Below, piece by piece: positions 49,859-61,034 of a DNA stretch of 64,000 nt. Below the pieces are notes generated by a model. That model did no database searches, was not told the DNA's origin, and worked only from the letters and a program-made list of their open reading frames with translations. Numbering within the stretch: the first letter of the stretch is position 1; each line of letters starts with the position of its first letter. Position numbers and translations under genes: made by a program. The stretch is from the NCBI GenBank assembly GCA_964016875.1, contig OZ024718.1, positions 7,755,001 to 7,819,000 of the forward strand, written 5' to 3'. The stretch comes from Fallopia convolvulus. Taxonomy: Eukaryota; Streptophyta; Magnoliopsida; Caryophyllales; Polygonaceae.

Positions 49859-50931
49859 ATGCTGCATTTGCTGTTCGTTGTTATCTCCTTGGAAGCGGCG
49901 GTGATCCTGTCGCTTTTGTTCAAGACACCGACGAGGAAGTTCCTGATCGCCGTCCTCGACCGGCTCAAGCGCGGCCGGGGACCTGTCGTCGTCAAGTCCG
50001 TCGCCTTCACGGTGTTGACTGTTCTCTCTTCCTCCATCTACACCATTTTCAAGATACGGAAAAGGTGGATCCAGGATGGCGGTGTCAATCCTACCGATCA
50101 GGTCCTCATGTCCAATCAAGTTCTTGAAGCATCTCTTTTAGGTAACGGTTTCTCTCTCAAATCTTAATTTTGTACCTACACTTGCTGTCTTAATTTTTGT
50201 TGACATGAGAAGATTATGGATTGAAATTGTGACGACTCGTCTGATTTGGTTAGGGATTGCGCAAATCTGTGATAAATTTGAGAATGTCGTTGACATCTGA
50301 TTGATTTTTTTTTTTAACATCTTCTGTTTCTATTGCTAATCCGATTTCCACATATCTTGCTTAACTGAGCGTCAGAATCACTGAGATTTGGAGAACTATT
50401 GGATAGCCAAGTGTAATTCCCCCTAATTTAACAGCAAAGGATTGGTTGACCTACATGTTTCAGTGGTTGTAGGCTTGTAGCCTTGTAGGTATTCAAATTG
50501 GGAATCTGTTCTATAATGTCCTAACCTAACCTGCTGTTTACTTCATCAATTTCAATCTGACACTTTCTGTTTTTGATTTATTATATCCAGCATTCTTCCT
50601 ATTCCTGGCACTACTGACAGATCGGCTGCACCACTATATCAGAGAGCTTCGCTTGACAAGGAAAACCATGGATGCTGCACAGAAGAGCCAGGTGAAGTTT
50701 GGTGGACCAGAGGATATCAAAGCTAGAGAGGAACAGGTTGGTTCTTTCAAGGACATTGTCAGGCAACTCCAATCTGATCTTGAGATTAAAGCCAAGGAGG
50801 TAGATGCAGCAGAAGCCAAGACTGAGGCCTTCCGTAAGCAATCTGAAGGGCTGCTTCTTGAGTATGACCGTTTGCTAGCGGAGAACCAAGAGCTTCGCAG
50901 CCAACTAGAGTCACTGCATCGTCGCTTGTAG
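49859..50931 (+). CDS. BAP31-like ER membrane protein
   Basis: Exons 49859-50141 and 50591-50931 join to 624 bases, 207 residues. Three hydrophobic segments lie in the first 110 residues (LLFVVISLEAAVILSLLF, VAFTVLTVLSSSIYTIF, LLAFFLFLALLTDRL), followed by a cytosolic coiled coil rich in Glu/Lys/Gln ending ELRSQLESLHRRL. This is the B-cell receptor-associated protein 31 layout. In animals the family handles export and quality control of membrane proteins at the ER. Plant members are little studied. The second intron-like gap and the exon-like piece at 51338 are not needed, since the ORF closes at 50929-50931. Confidence 0.92.
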
Positions 50932-51337
50932 CATTATCCTGTCAAAAATGAACAAATTGCTCTTTGAATCTGTTGATAAGTCTGTACTGTTTTGGCAGGA
51001 TTGATTTACACTTTCTGACTACATGGATAGATGAACAAAAGGAAGATTAAAGAATGAAATGAATATATTTTGCTCGATGAAGAGGATGTCTGCTGTTTGT
51101 AATCCATATGATTTGTCTTAATACAAGTTTGATTTTGCAGTTTGATGTAATTCATTCAGTTGTATTAATCCAAGCCTAGCTTTGAATGTTCTTAAAGAGT
51201 TGTGCAATTATGACACAACAAGATATGAAAGAAGTGGAGCAAATCTTTTGCCTTCTTCTGAATGACTGGCCATTTTATCAGTTTCTTTAATTGGTCATTT
51301 TCATTATACTTAATGCCATGTTATTGTCACTTTGCAG

Positions 51338-51451
51338 GAAGAAGAAGTTAAGCTAACATATGCAGAAAAAGCTGTCTCTATGGCTCAAGTTTCAACTGGA
51401 ACCAGGATGTTAACTTCCTTGATAGGGATAACTCAATTCAACCCTGATCTG
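51338..51451 (+). other. Exon-like open segment between BAP31 and the anion channel
   Basis: 114 bases (38 codons) begin after CACTTTGCAG and end before GTAATAATG. The reading includes YAEKAVSMAQVSTGTRMLTS and ends LIGITQFNPDL. It is open throughout and flanked by good splice sites, but I know no matching family and no partner exon is visible nearby. It could be an alternative 3' exon, a displaced exon or chance. Confidence 0.25.
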
Positions 51452-51527
51452 GTAATAATGTGATTTTTCTAGTGATGGACTATCTTTCATAGTCCTGATT
51501 TGATCTTTACAATCTATAGCCTGAAAA

Positions 51528-53068
51528 TTACACTGTCGGATCTTTTGCAAAGACGAGAATAGGATCATTTTCTCTAAGCAGTTTCGTAGTGTTGAGCACT
51601 GTGAACAGCATCAGACCAAGGAATACTATAACTGAAACACCTGAGAGAAGGATCATTAGCCCCGGTGCAAATTGGCCCTTCACCTCACTTGCATACTCAG
51701 AAGAGGCGAGAGCAAGGAAGCTCAAAGGGAACGAGTAAGCCCACCAAGCGATATTGAATTTCCTCATTGACTTCTTGAAGATGTTTGGCCTGCAGGCCTG
51801 TTTCATTCAATCAAAATGCACAGGTAACTGGTAAGAGACAAAAACCTGTTACTTCTTGTAAATAAGGTTATAGAATTTGATTTATTGAATAATAACAACT
51901 TGAAAGAGGCATATGCTTCCTAGTCAACTAACTCAACTTGTAAGGAGTGGTTCATCTGTCTGAGTTAATTTTATTCACACATCATTATTAATTTCCAACT
52001 ACATCTTTAGGCAGCAAAAATCGGTTTTCCTTCTTGTGTTCCCTATGCTCTTTTCCTCTCTACCTCTTCCCTCTAAGGTAAGGTCACATAGAGACGAGAT
52101 CTGAGGACTAGCTATATCATTAGACCATCACTCTTCATTATAGTTCTGATATATTTTTGATCCAAAAATAAAAACAGCCAATAGTATATTACCAATGAAG
52201 CAAAGAGAAAGAGGGAGAGGAAGAAAAGCATCTTGGAGGTGGTATCATAAGATCCAGAGATAGAGCTCCAGGCTACGCTTGCCATGCTCGGGACAGCAAA
52301 GAACAGGAAGAAGACGGGACGAAGCATTGCTGGGAGGTGGTTTCCTCCTGATAACCTTTGATAGAGGGTGACAAACAACACCAAATAGTGGGCCATACCA
52401 AGTGAGAACATACAGACAGCAATTTCCTTCCAACCCATAAGAGCAGCTGCTTGTGCAGCCACAAGATTCCCCAGCACAGAGATGTGGCTTGTTGGATTGG
52501 CTAGATTAGCCAGAAACCTTCTTTCTGTAGTGAACCACTGACCATAGATCTTCACATCAAGGGCTATGACTGGAACAGTAAAGATCCACCATAAGATTAG
52601 GTAGACTGTTGTGTTTGGTGATACCCATGTGGGAGCTGATTGGAGTAGAAGAAGCCATGAAATCCATGGAGCAAAGAGGTAGCTGACTCCTACATGATGT
52701 ATGAACTCTGCTTTCACTAAGTGAAAGTGGAAGAAACATCTTAGGATGTATAGAAAGGATAGAATAGTGAGTATTGAAATGGAAAGGATCCATAAGAGGA
52801 GAAATGAAGTGGAGGGTAAAAACTGAAAGATGTGCAAGATTGATGTGTTTTGGGAGTTAGAAGAAGTTTGGCTTAGGATCCTCCATAGAAGAGCTTGGCC
52901 TCCAAAGGACAGGCTCATTCTGAAGTAGCCTGCATGGAGCCTGGCTAAAATTGACGAAAGTGATCGTTTGTAACGGATTGATGGATGGTTACGGTTTGGG
53001 TTTCTCTCCCTCGGATTGATAGTAGCTGGGGGATCAATGACAAGCTGGAGTGGAGGTTGGTTCGACAT
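51528..53068 (-). CDS. S-type anion channel, SLAH1/SLAH4-like
   Basis: Exons 53068-52193 and 51797-51528, joined in phase 0, give 1146 bases, 381 residues. SLAC/SLAH proteins carry chloride or nitrate across the plasma membrane, and SLAH1 tunes root-to-shoot chloride loading by forming heteromers with SLAH3. Ten hydrophobic segments are expected; seen are LLLWILSISILTILSFLYIL, SYLFAPWISWLLLL, and AHYLVLFVTLYQRL followed by LRPVFFLFFAVPSMASVAW, which holds the pore Phe of the family. The second exon continues KFNIAWWAYSFPLSFLALAS. The N-terminus is short (about 40 residues) and the C-terminal tail is brief, unlike SLAC1/SLAH3 with long kinase-regulated ends. Confidence 0.94.
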
Positions 53069-53934
53069 GGCTGGACAGTTAATGTATAATATAGGAGGAA
53101 GAAGGTTTTCTGCAAAGGGCTGCTCAAAATCTATTGCAATTTGTGATGGTTACTTCGGTTGCTTATTTATATACCATGATGTTTAAGATGGAGACAAACA
53201 GGATTTCAAGTCTGACCTTTAGAGGACAACAAAAGCTCCATCGTATCTTGTCTTTGTGCCGTGAATTTAAACGTACGTCATACATTAATATTCTATTTGA
53301 GAGTTTGGAGTTTTATGAAATAGGGTTATATGTCAAGCTTAACATCAGCAGAATCTTATAATCAAATCTACACGTAATAGGCGAAAGTGTGATTTCCTTA
53401 AGTTTGGTTTATGTATGTTTTGTTGTATGTATCATATCTATGTAGTATCTGAAAACACATTAGCATTTAGCAAGTAGAACCAATGGAGGACATCCTTTAG
53501 GCATAAATTCTGATTCCCTTTCATGGTCAAGTGGGTTAACAAAGCACTGCAGAATCTGAGAAGGCTGATACCTAGTCAATTCCTCTTGCTTCATTGGTTG
53601 TATAGATAGAAGCATCTTACTGTTGAATGCTTGCATGGTTCTCATGTTAATTCTAGGAACTTGACCGCAGTTTATTAGTTTTATTTGTTTTCACTTATTC
53701 TCCATTTATGTTTTTTTTTTAATTTTAGAATAAAGAAAATTCACATTTCATGGAAAATTAGGGAAGGGTCGCAAAATATTGACAGACGTGAATAGAAGTT
53801 TTTTCTTGTTTGCAATTTTCTAGCTAGATAAAAGTTACGTAGTATTGATCTGTAAAACACTCAAGTAAGAAACAGATTGAATTTTTCTAAAAAATTTTAC
53901 GTTAAGTATAGATGTTTTTTTTAATACTCTGTAA
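53069..53934. other. Intergenic, promoter of the anion channel
   Basis: Upstream of the - strand channel gene. No other coding signal is supported. Confidence 0.45.
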
Positions 53935-54140
53935 GTTATCAATACTCTGTTGCTCTAATGATAAAGTTCGAATCCCATGGTGACATGTATGGTAATGATA
54001 AAGTTCGAATCCCATGGTGACATGTACGGAGAGATTGATAATAAAAAGGTCTTCCGTGGCTATGAAGTACTTGATTCTGAGGTAGAGTGGTAATGGCCAA
54101 TCAAACAGAACGTGTCATAAGACAAGACCTAAAAAAAAAG
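53935..54140 (+). mobile_element. Probable tRNA-derived SINE with a duplicated B-box segment
   Basis: AAAGTTCGAATCCCATGG matches a pol III B box (GTTCGAATCC) and occurs twice. The stretch ends in nine A at about 54132-54140. The upstream TGTTGCTCTAATGATAAAG may stand for a worn A box. No target duplication was identified. Confidence 0.5.
53956..54029 (+). repeat. 37-bp tandem repeat, two copies, containing the B box
   Basis: The unit TAATGATAAAGTTCGAATCC plus CATGGTGACATGTATGG is directly repeated with one base change (TATGG to TACGG). Copy starts are 53956 and 53993. Confidence 0.85.
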
Positions 54141-54777
54141 AAGAGAAGTTAGTGTAGAGTAAGTAAAAAAATATTGGAGCATCTAAAGCTTGCGGGCATT
54201 ATTTGGCAAGAAAATGCAAAGAATGACTAACGTGGGATTAGAAATTACAAGGCACCATGAGAATTTCATATCCACAAAAGTTTTGCAGTTATACTGTTGA
54301 TTTGATTGAAAGATATGGAGAAGGGATAGATGTGAAAGAATTCCGAATGAAATGGTACACTTACAAAAGGATTGGATTGGAAGAAGGCACAACCTTCCTT
54401 GATGCTCTAAATGTTTCTTAATTTTGAAAAGTTAATTGGTGCGTACATATATGATTCCCTCCCTTCTCAGTGTATTTTTCTGGGAATTTAAATGGTCAGT
54501 ATAATGAGAAGAACAATTAAAATTCTATGATGTTTACAAAGATTTAGAGGTATCTATGGTGCAATTAGTCTGAAGTAAAGCTAGCCATTTTACCACAGAA
54601 TATAGAGACTGCATTTGCTTTCAAATATTTACAAAATTAACAGCGTTGATAACAACAAACGGCCAAACCCACCATGTAAAGTTTCAAATCCTTCAAACTC
54701 AACCACTTACAATTTGCAAACACTTCAAAACAAATTTATGTATACAGCATAAAACAGGAACATGGACAACCATAAAA
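54141..54777. other. Intergenic and 3' UTR of the aspartic protease gene
   Basis: No gene is seen. About 54560-54777 is likely 3' UTR on -. Confidence 0.45.
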
Positions 54778-57700
54778 CTATGCTGCTTCAGCAAATCCAA
54801 CCCTGAGGTTGGCGTAGTCGAAAACAGTATGGTACCGACCCATGAACACGTCTCCCAGGATCCTGCATTCACAGCACAATTTTATACACAATCAATTTCA
54901 CTTCTGAAATGAAAAGAATTCATGTTTGAAAGTAGAGAGAGTTTACCAGAGAGGGCCACGTGGAGGTGGGATGTCCAAAGCAGTGAACCCACTAATGCAT
55001 TGTGCAGCTGAACCCTCGCCCACTTTGAGGATGTACTGGAGAAAATAATAACCCAAGTTCAAAACGACGAGTTTTGTCAGTTTGAAAGTAAAACCAAGTT
55101 TAAAGCTATGATGTTTACCTCTTCAGGGCTTAGGGTGAAGGTTTTTCCTCCAATGGTGAAGGAAACACTCGGCATAGCAGAAATGCTTTTACAGTCAACA
55201 GCGGATTGTCCCATGGGACTTGGGAGGCGGTTACAGAGCTGGAATTTTGAGAAAGGATGTGGTTATAGTAAGATTTCCCAGTTAAAAGATTCTATTGGAT
55301 GAAAAGATTTACAGGAGTAGAGGTTTTTACATTGTCCACATAGTTGATTATTGCTTCCTGAGACTGATTTTGAGAGAGTTGATTCTGCATCCATACGACA
55401 GTCATCTCACAAGCAGAGCATGTAGTGTCACTTAGCTTACCGGAGGATTTTCCAGTGATTTCCTTGTCCACTACGCTTTCAATACCCATGCTGTACAACA
55501 GAATCTTAAGAGTGAGTAGTTGGAGTATGCAAGGCAAAGGTCCAAAAGAAGCAATCGCTGCAAAAAAAACAGAGTGTAGTGCAACTGCTTAATTACCTGA
55601 CTCCACGAGTTCCATCAAAGGTGCACAAACCAATCTGTGAACAGATCTTCTTGGGCGATGCCTGCAACAGAGAAAAATAAATCATGGGAAAAGGAGCAAC
55701 TATCAGAACATACATAGCATGAATTGCTAACACAGCTATACTAAGGACTAGCAATAATACTTCCAAACTCCCAAGTTGATGAATTACTAACACAGTTTTC
55801 ACTTAAAGAAAAATCTTATGTCACGATATAACTGAAGAAGAAAGGCTGTCCATATAACATTGGTAAGAAAGATAAGTTCAAATGCCAGATATGAATGTTT
55901 GTTAATCAAATTTCTAGATGGAAGGCACAACACACTAGTGATGTGTGTGGGAATAGAAAGTTAGAAATTAGAAACAAATGTAAATCTCCCTAGAAACATT
56001 AGAAAGATGACAGGATGACTCACCTCTGCAAGAAGCAAATCCAAAATTCTTTCCCCGTATTGCGAAACAACAGACTTGCATTCCTTGCTGGCAACACCAT
56101 CAGCTCCAATGGCTTGATTTATCATGGTAATCACCTCCTGCAATTGTTTTCAAAGAACAGAACCAACAGTTATATATAAAAATTAACAAGTGCAAGGTAA
56201 TAAGCCAGCATGCTTCACAAACACATCCATATAAGCAACAGCATTTAATCTCGGTTATAAGGAGAAGAACTCACGGTTGGGCCTGCCAGCAAGGAAGTCC
56301 CAGAATCTGCAATGGCTGAACAACCACTTTTACAAAACCCTGTCAAGTGAAGGAAAATTAGCTGGCAAGCAAATACATTTTTTTTTTTGTTAATACTTGC
56401 AAGTAAAGATCATCATCCATTGTTTCAGATATTATATCTGCCTTTATCTATCATAATTATTTAGCTAACCCATTCTGTGGTACCTGTTGCTTTGCCGTCA
56501 ATAAGAACATCACCCATATCAAACTGGAAAAGAGAAAAATAGATGTAAGTGATGTAAAAACTGGAATCATTAAATACCAAACATGAACATCGATCTAAAT
56601 CATATCATCAATACCTGCCAATATCCTTTTCTTGACACTGGAACATAGGTGTGCTTGCCCTTGTAATGATTTGGGTCAACTCCACCAAAAATAATTTCAC
56701 CTCCCTCTTCTCCTTCAACTTTACGGTTCAGCCAAAAGGAAAACACAGGATCTTTAACAAGTCCTTGCTTAACCATGTTGTACCTGAATCATATGAGTTC
56801 TTTTGTAAGAGGAAAACCAGCTTTTGCAACAGAAAATTACCAATTGCATTGCACATATAGAAAATTCAATTTAATGTCACACAAAATTCAACGAAGATTG
56901 AAGCTAATCAGCGAAAAGCATACCATACTGGAACAGCTTTTCCTACAGATATCTCTTGGAAACCAAGACCAAGTATACCATCAAACTTGGCAACCATAAA
57001 TGTCACACTCGGCTCCCTTGTTGCCTCAATAAATTCCTGGAAAGAAAGAGTTATATTACTACATATCAGAAGATATAACATAAGAAAATTTAGGCATGAT
57101 CTCTGCTACACACCTGGTTCTTTACAACCAAATCACCAACTTGGACATTGTCTTGGCTAAAAAATCCAGAAATGGCTCCAGTTCCATAATGAATATCAGC
57201 TGATTTTCCTGCATGTTAGATGATATATATCAGAATTGTTCCGCATCTTAAATCCCTAAGTTCAAGTTGCACCTGACTGCTGAGTAGTGGATAACACGCA
57301 CTGTATAGGTAATTTCATGATTCATTCTGAAAAACCATAAGTCACATGCAAGAAGAAGAATAGAAATCAGGAGGAAAAGCTCACCATTTTTCTTATAAGT
57401 GCTAGACATGCTAGATTTGTACTTGGAATGAAAATAGCAAGCAATCTGCATCAAAATATTACAGCATTAAACATGCTGCAGGTAAATGGCAATTCTCAAT
57501 CAAATTAGTGATTGGAGCAAAATAACAAGGACTACAAGTACTAACCGAGAAGTAGCACTTGGCTGATGGCACCCATAGGTTTGAACTGCCTGTATCAAAG
57601 ATAACAGTGAACTTCTGTGGTGGGGTACCAATACCAATCTCCCCAAAGTACTGAGCATCCATGTAGTTAGTCAACTCAACAACATCCCCCTCCTCAGAAC

Positions 57701-57911
57701 CATCTAAATAGCCATTAAGACTGTATTTCAGAAGGGCTCCCCTCAGCGATTCTCTCCCCTTAATCCGAGCAGCATCCCAGTTGTTCATATCGAACTTCTT
57801 CTTTTTCAGTCCGATTCTCAACAATCCATCATTAGACGCAGAGTGAACACATGGAGACAAAAGCAGAGACAGCAGCAGTGGAACCAATACAGCCTTGAAT
57901 TTCATATTCAT
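54778..57911 (-). CDS. Aspartic protease with plant-specific insert (phytepsin/cardosin type, A1)
   Basis: Thirteen coding exons on - (57911-57546, 57445-57385, 57208-57114, 57036-56924, 56783-56615, 56523-56484, 56339-56275, 56137-56024, 55661-55597, 55490-55331, 55238-55119, 55035-54947, 54862-54778) sum to 1542 bases, 513 residues. It is a vacuolar or secreted acid endopeptidase. A signal peptide (KAVLVPLLLSLLLSPCVHSA) is followed by a propeptide, the first catalytic D106 (VIFDTGSSNLWVPSAKCYFS) and the second D293 (IADSGTSLLAGPT). The plant-specific saposin-like insert (about 315-420) has its Cys pattern (SKECKSVV, KKICSQIGLCTF, TCSACEMTVVW). The end ILGDVFMGRYHTVFDYANLR is typical. TTGATCACAG lies 6 bases before the ATG, so a 5' UTR intron is likely, with its UTR exon near 58509-58600. 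Confidence 0.96.
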
Positions 57912-59921
57912 GTTGACCTGTGATCAAACAAAGATCTGTTTCAAATGATTTCTTACGATCCAAGATGTATAGAAGGATCGAGTTTAAATGTACAAGTAAT
58001 CAAGGAAAATTTTCAAACAAGTAGGAGTTTCCAACAATCCATGCAAAACTGTTTCAATCAAAGGCAAGCAGATGAGACAATGACAGACGAAAGAAAAACA
58101 GTTTAAAGTCTCCTGCTTCCCTTCCTCTGAAGAAATTTCGTTCCGTAAGAAACTACCACGCAATGAAAGCAACATGATATGTGGAAAGACATTCTAATCG
58201 GAAAATTAAAACTCTAATTCGAAGGAGGCAAAACAATACTTTCGGAGCAAAAATATCCAACCATCACGCGCAATGAACACATCAAATTGACGTGCAAAAA
58301 TCCCTAACCGCGATGAAACGCCAAAATCCCTAACCGCTAAGAATTAAGCAACGAAATGAACACATTGAATTGCTTCGATGGAACCGAAACAGAACAAATA
58401 CAAACAAAAGCAGAAACAACTCGATTCGCAATGTTACATTTACAAACCTCCATATTCAATAACGGAAAAGAAATTCAGAGAGAGTGAGAACGAGAGAAAC
58501 CGACCTTTTCGAAATGAACTGCGAAATCAAAACAGCTCGGAGATACACCTCTCTTTGCTGTATAGAGCATCAATATATAGTGTGGAAGCCTGGTAGGTAT
58601 ACTATGGATGCCGCTTATTTAGGAAAAATATAATGGGGATGACGACAAAGAAAAAGTGAATAAAAAGAATCAGCTGGCCATTAATCTTGGCCGTCCAATT
58701 TCCTGAAACGCCTTATAGTGACCGTTAGATTAGGATTTAGGAAAATAATCAACGGATAAAACACTTCATACGTTACCGATCGGGTTCACGCTAATCTTGC
58801 TCGTCGGAGGTTCGATAGTGGATTGATGACGATGGAGACAAAACTGGAATCAGGGGGTAGTGTGTGGTCGCGAACACTGTGTTAGGGTGCGCTTGCGGTG
58901 AGAGACGTTGGATGAGTTTGATGATGGACGATGTGGGGCCCGGAATCTTCAAGAAAAGGACGGAAAAAGCCAAAAAGGAGAGTGACTGGTAACTGACAAT
59001 GGAGGGTATTACGTGGCGTGGAAGACTGAATGCATGCCCGTCACGCGACACCTGCTTCTGAGTGCCTCTTCTCCATTTTTCCTTTTTTTTTTAAAATTTT
59101 TTTTATTAGGGGTGGGGATCCGCTGTGGTGAGAGTGCACCGATGCAGCCGCTGCATCAACGGTTGATACTTCTCCATAATCTGGTTTGCAAGATCAGGAA
59201 GGTTTCGTTGATTGAAAGTTTTTAAATCAGAATATTTTTATATTATCATAATTAAAATGGTATATTTTGTGCACTTAATTATGTCCTATATGGCTATACG
59301 GTCTATATGGAGGCTTGAAATTGCGTGTACAATTACATATGCATAGATGATGGTATACGCGAAAACTTGAAGGACATGGAAGTGGATGGAAATGAAGTTG
59401 AACTTGCTTGGACTCGTTCACATTAATTGGTGATGTAGGAAATAAGTTTTGCTAGCTTAAAGTTTAAGATATTTGATGTTGTTGAGTGCAAGAAACTTTC
59501 TTAGTTCACAACAAAAGCCATTCCCAATTAGATTATTAAGATGTAGAGTATCAAGCCATTCCCATTTATGCTCTAGTCAGAAGAATGATGTCAAGTATCA
59601 AGATTTACCAATTAAGATTATTAGATTTGTACTGAATGTTAACCTGGCCTAATAGCATGGACTCTCCAGTTCTCTATAAGAACTTATCCTTGTACTGATT
59701 GGATAGATAATTCTAGACCTGGGGGCTTCAGGAAAACAAGGATGGACAAGAAATATATAATTGTTTTAGGCGTTAGAAAAGCCCAACGGGTCTCTTTGAC
59801 GTGCCGATTGAGTGTTTTTTGGCCCATAAGCCTATCTGGGTTGCGCACCTCTGCTCAATTATTTTTGGTCAATCATGTGGTCCACTTATTGACCCTAGAT
59901 AGCATGTTTTAGGCATAGATT
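57912..59921. other. 5' UTR, promoter and intergenic DNA
   Basis: 57918-58510 is probably the 5' UTR intron of the protease gene (possible donor AAAAG/GTCGGT on - near 58508). A promoter follows. 58600-59921 has no recognised gene. It ends with one copy of the target duplication of the SINE (GCATAGATT, 59913-59921). Confidence 0.45.
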
Positions 59922-60108
59922 TTTTTTAGCTGCCCACTGGTTCACCAGAGCTTCGTCTTGATTATATCCAGTTAGATTCGGATCGCGCACTTGGTTTTGG
60001 CGAGTGAGTCTCCTAAAGGGGATTTTTTTTACATCCACTGAAGTTGAACCCCAAACCTCGTGGATGTGGAGCATGTCGCTTACCACCTGAGCCAACTCCC
60101 TTTAGTAA
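59922..60108 (-). mobile_element. SINE (Au-like, tRNA-derived) with target duplication
   Basis: On - the element starts near 60108 with GGGAGTTGGCTCAGGTGGTA, an excellent pol III A box (TGGCTCAGGTGG), then GGTTTGGGGTTCAACTTC as B box, a short A run, a tRNA-unrelated body (GCGCGATCCGAATCTAACTG), and ends in seven A (seen as T at 59921-59928). GCATAGATT occurs at 59913-59921 and 60109-60117, a 9-base target duplication. The body resembles the Au SINE family of angiosperms from memory. Confidence 0.8.
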
Positions 60109-60117
60109 GCATAGATT

Positions 60118-60150
60118 GTTTCTATATAATAGGGTGAAGAGAGGAAATTA
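60118..60150. other. Short AT-rich link
   Basis: Between the SINE target duplication and the repeat region. Nothing is seen. Confidence 0.4.
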
Positions 60151-60530
60151 AGCGTACATGATTATATAACTGAGTGACATTATTGTATAATTGGCAATTG
60201 GGTGTGCACATTTAATTACAAAGGTCATTTACACTTAATTATAAGGGTACACACACTTTGTTATAATACAATGCACACTTATATAAGAGGTCGGTCATGC
60301 ACACTTGGTTAAAATGGTCATGCACACCTAATTAGTTATGATAGTGCACACTTATTTATAGAATTATGCACATTCACTAATCACTTGTCAAGAATGCACA
60401 CTCAATTATAAAGGCATACACACTCATCTAAAAAGATCATATAAACAAAGTAAAAAAAAAGTCATGCACACTCGTTTAAAAAGACATACACACTCATCTA
60501 AAAAGATCATGCAAACAAAGTAAAAAAAAA
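60150..60530. repeat. Irregular array of TGCACACTT-type motifs
   Basis: About fifteen copies of TGCACACTT, TACACACTC or similar, usually followed by AATTATAA or ATCTAAAA and spaced 25-35 bases. Two longer copies near 60410-60450 and 60482-60530 share ACACACTCATCTAAAAAGAT, then CAT and a stretch AAACAAAGTAAAAAAAA. All have the same orientation. No coding potential. Confidence 0.75.
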
Positions 60531-61034
60531 ATAATCATGATCTTAGTTAAAGCGTGGTGATCCATCCCACATAAGATTAAGAAAATTAGGAACCACATCC
60601 TTTACCAATCAAGATTGTCGTTGTTCACACCAATCAAGAGCCACCTCTCTTTCAACCAATCAAACGGGAATAGCTCGCTCGTCCCACAACGGAAAAACCT
60701 TAACGATGACTTTATCCAATATCTATAAATGGTTGAAGAAGGCAAGGGTTACAGGGGTCGAAAAATATCTCTAGATCAAGACTATCTTGTTTACAGAGTT
60801 CGACATGTTGAAACATTTGAAAAGACCACGCTACCTTCGAAGTGAGGTCGATTAAAAGACCTCAAGTCACCCAAAAGAGAGAATTAACTTAGTGAGTGTA
60901 ACCACGCGCATAACCTAAAAGAAGACGCAGATAATCAATTTGTAAACATATCATAAGGGGTAGGTTGTTAGGCACGTCAAATAAGAAAGATTGAAGTCTA
61001 TATTTGCCTATTTTAATAATATAAATTTAACGTC
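60531..61034. other. Intergenic, no gene
   Basis: Moderately AT-rich, no recognised domain. It may include other retroelement remains (around 60600-60960), but I cannot support a class. Confidence 0.4.
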
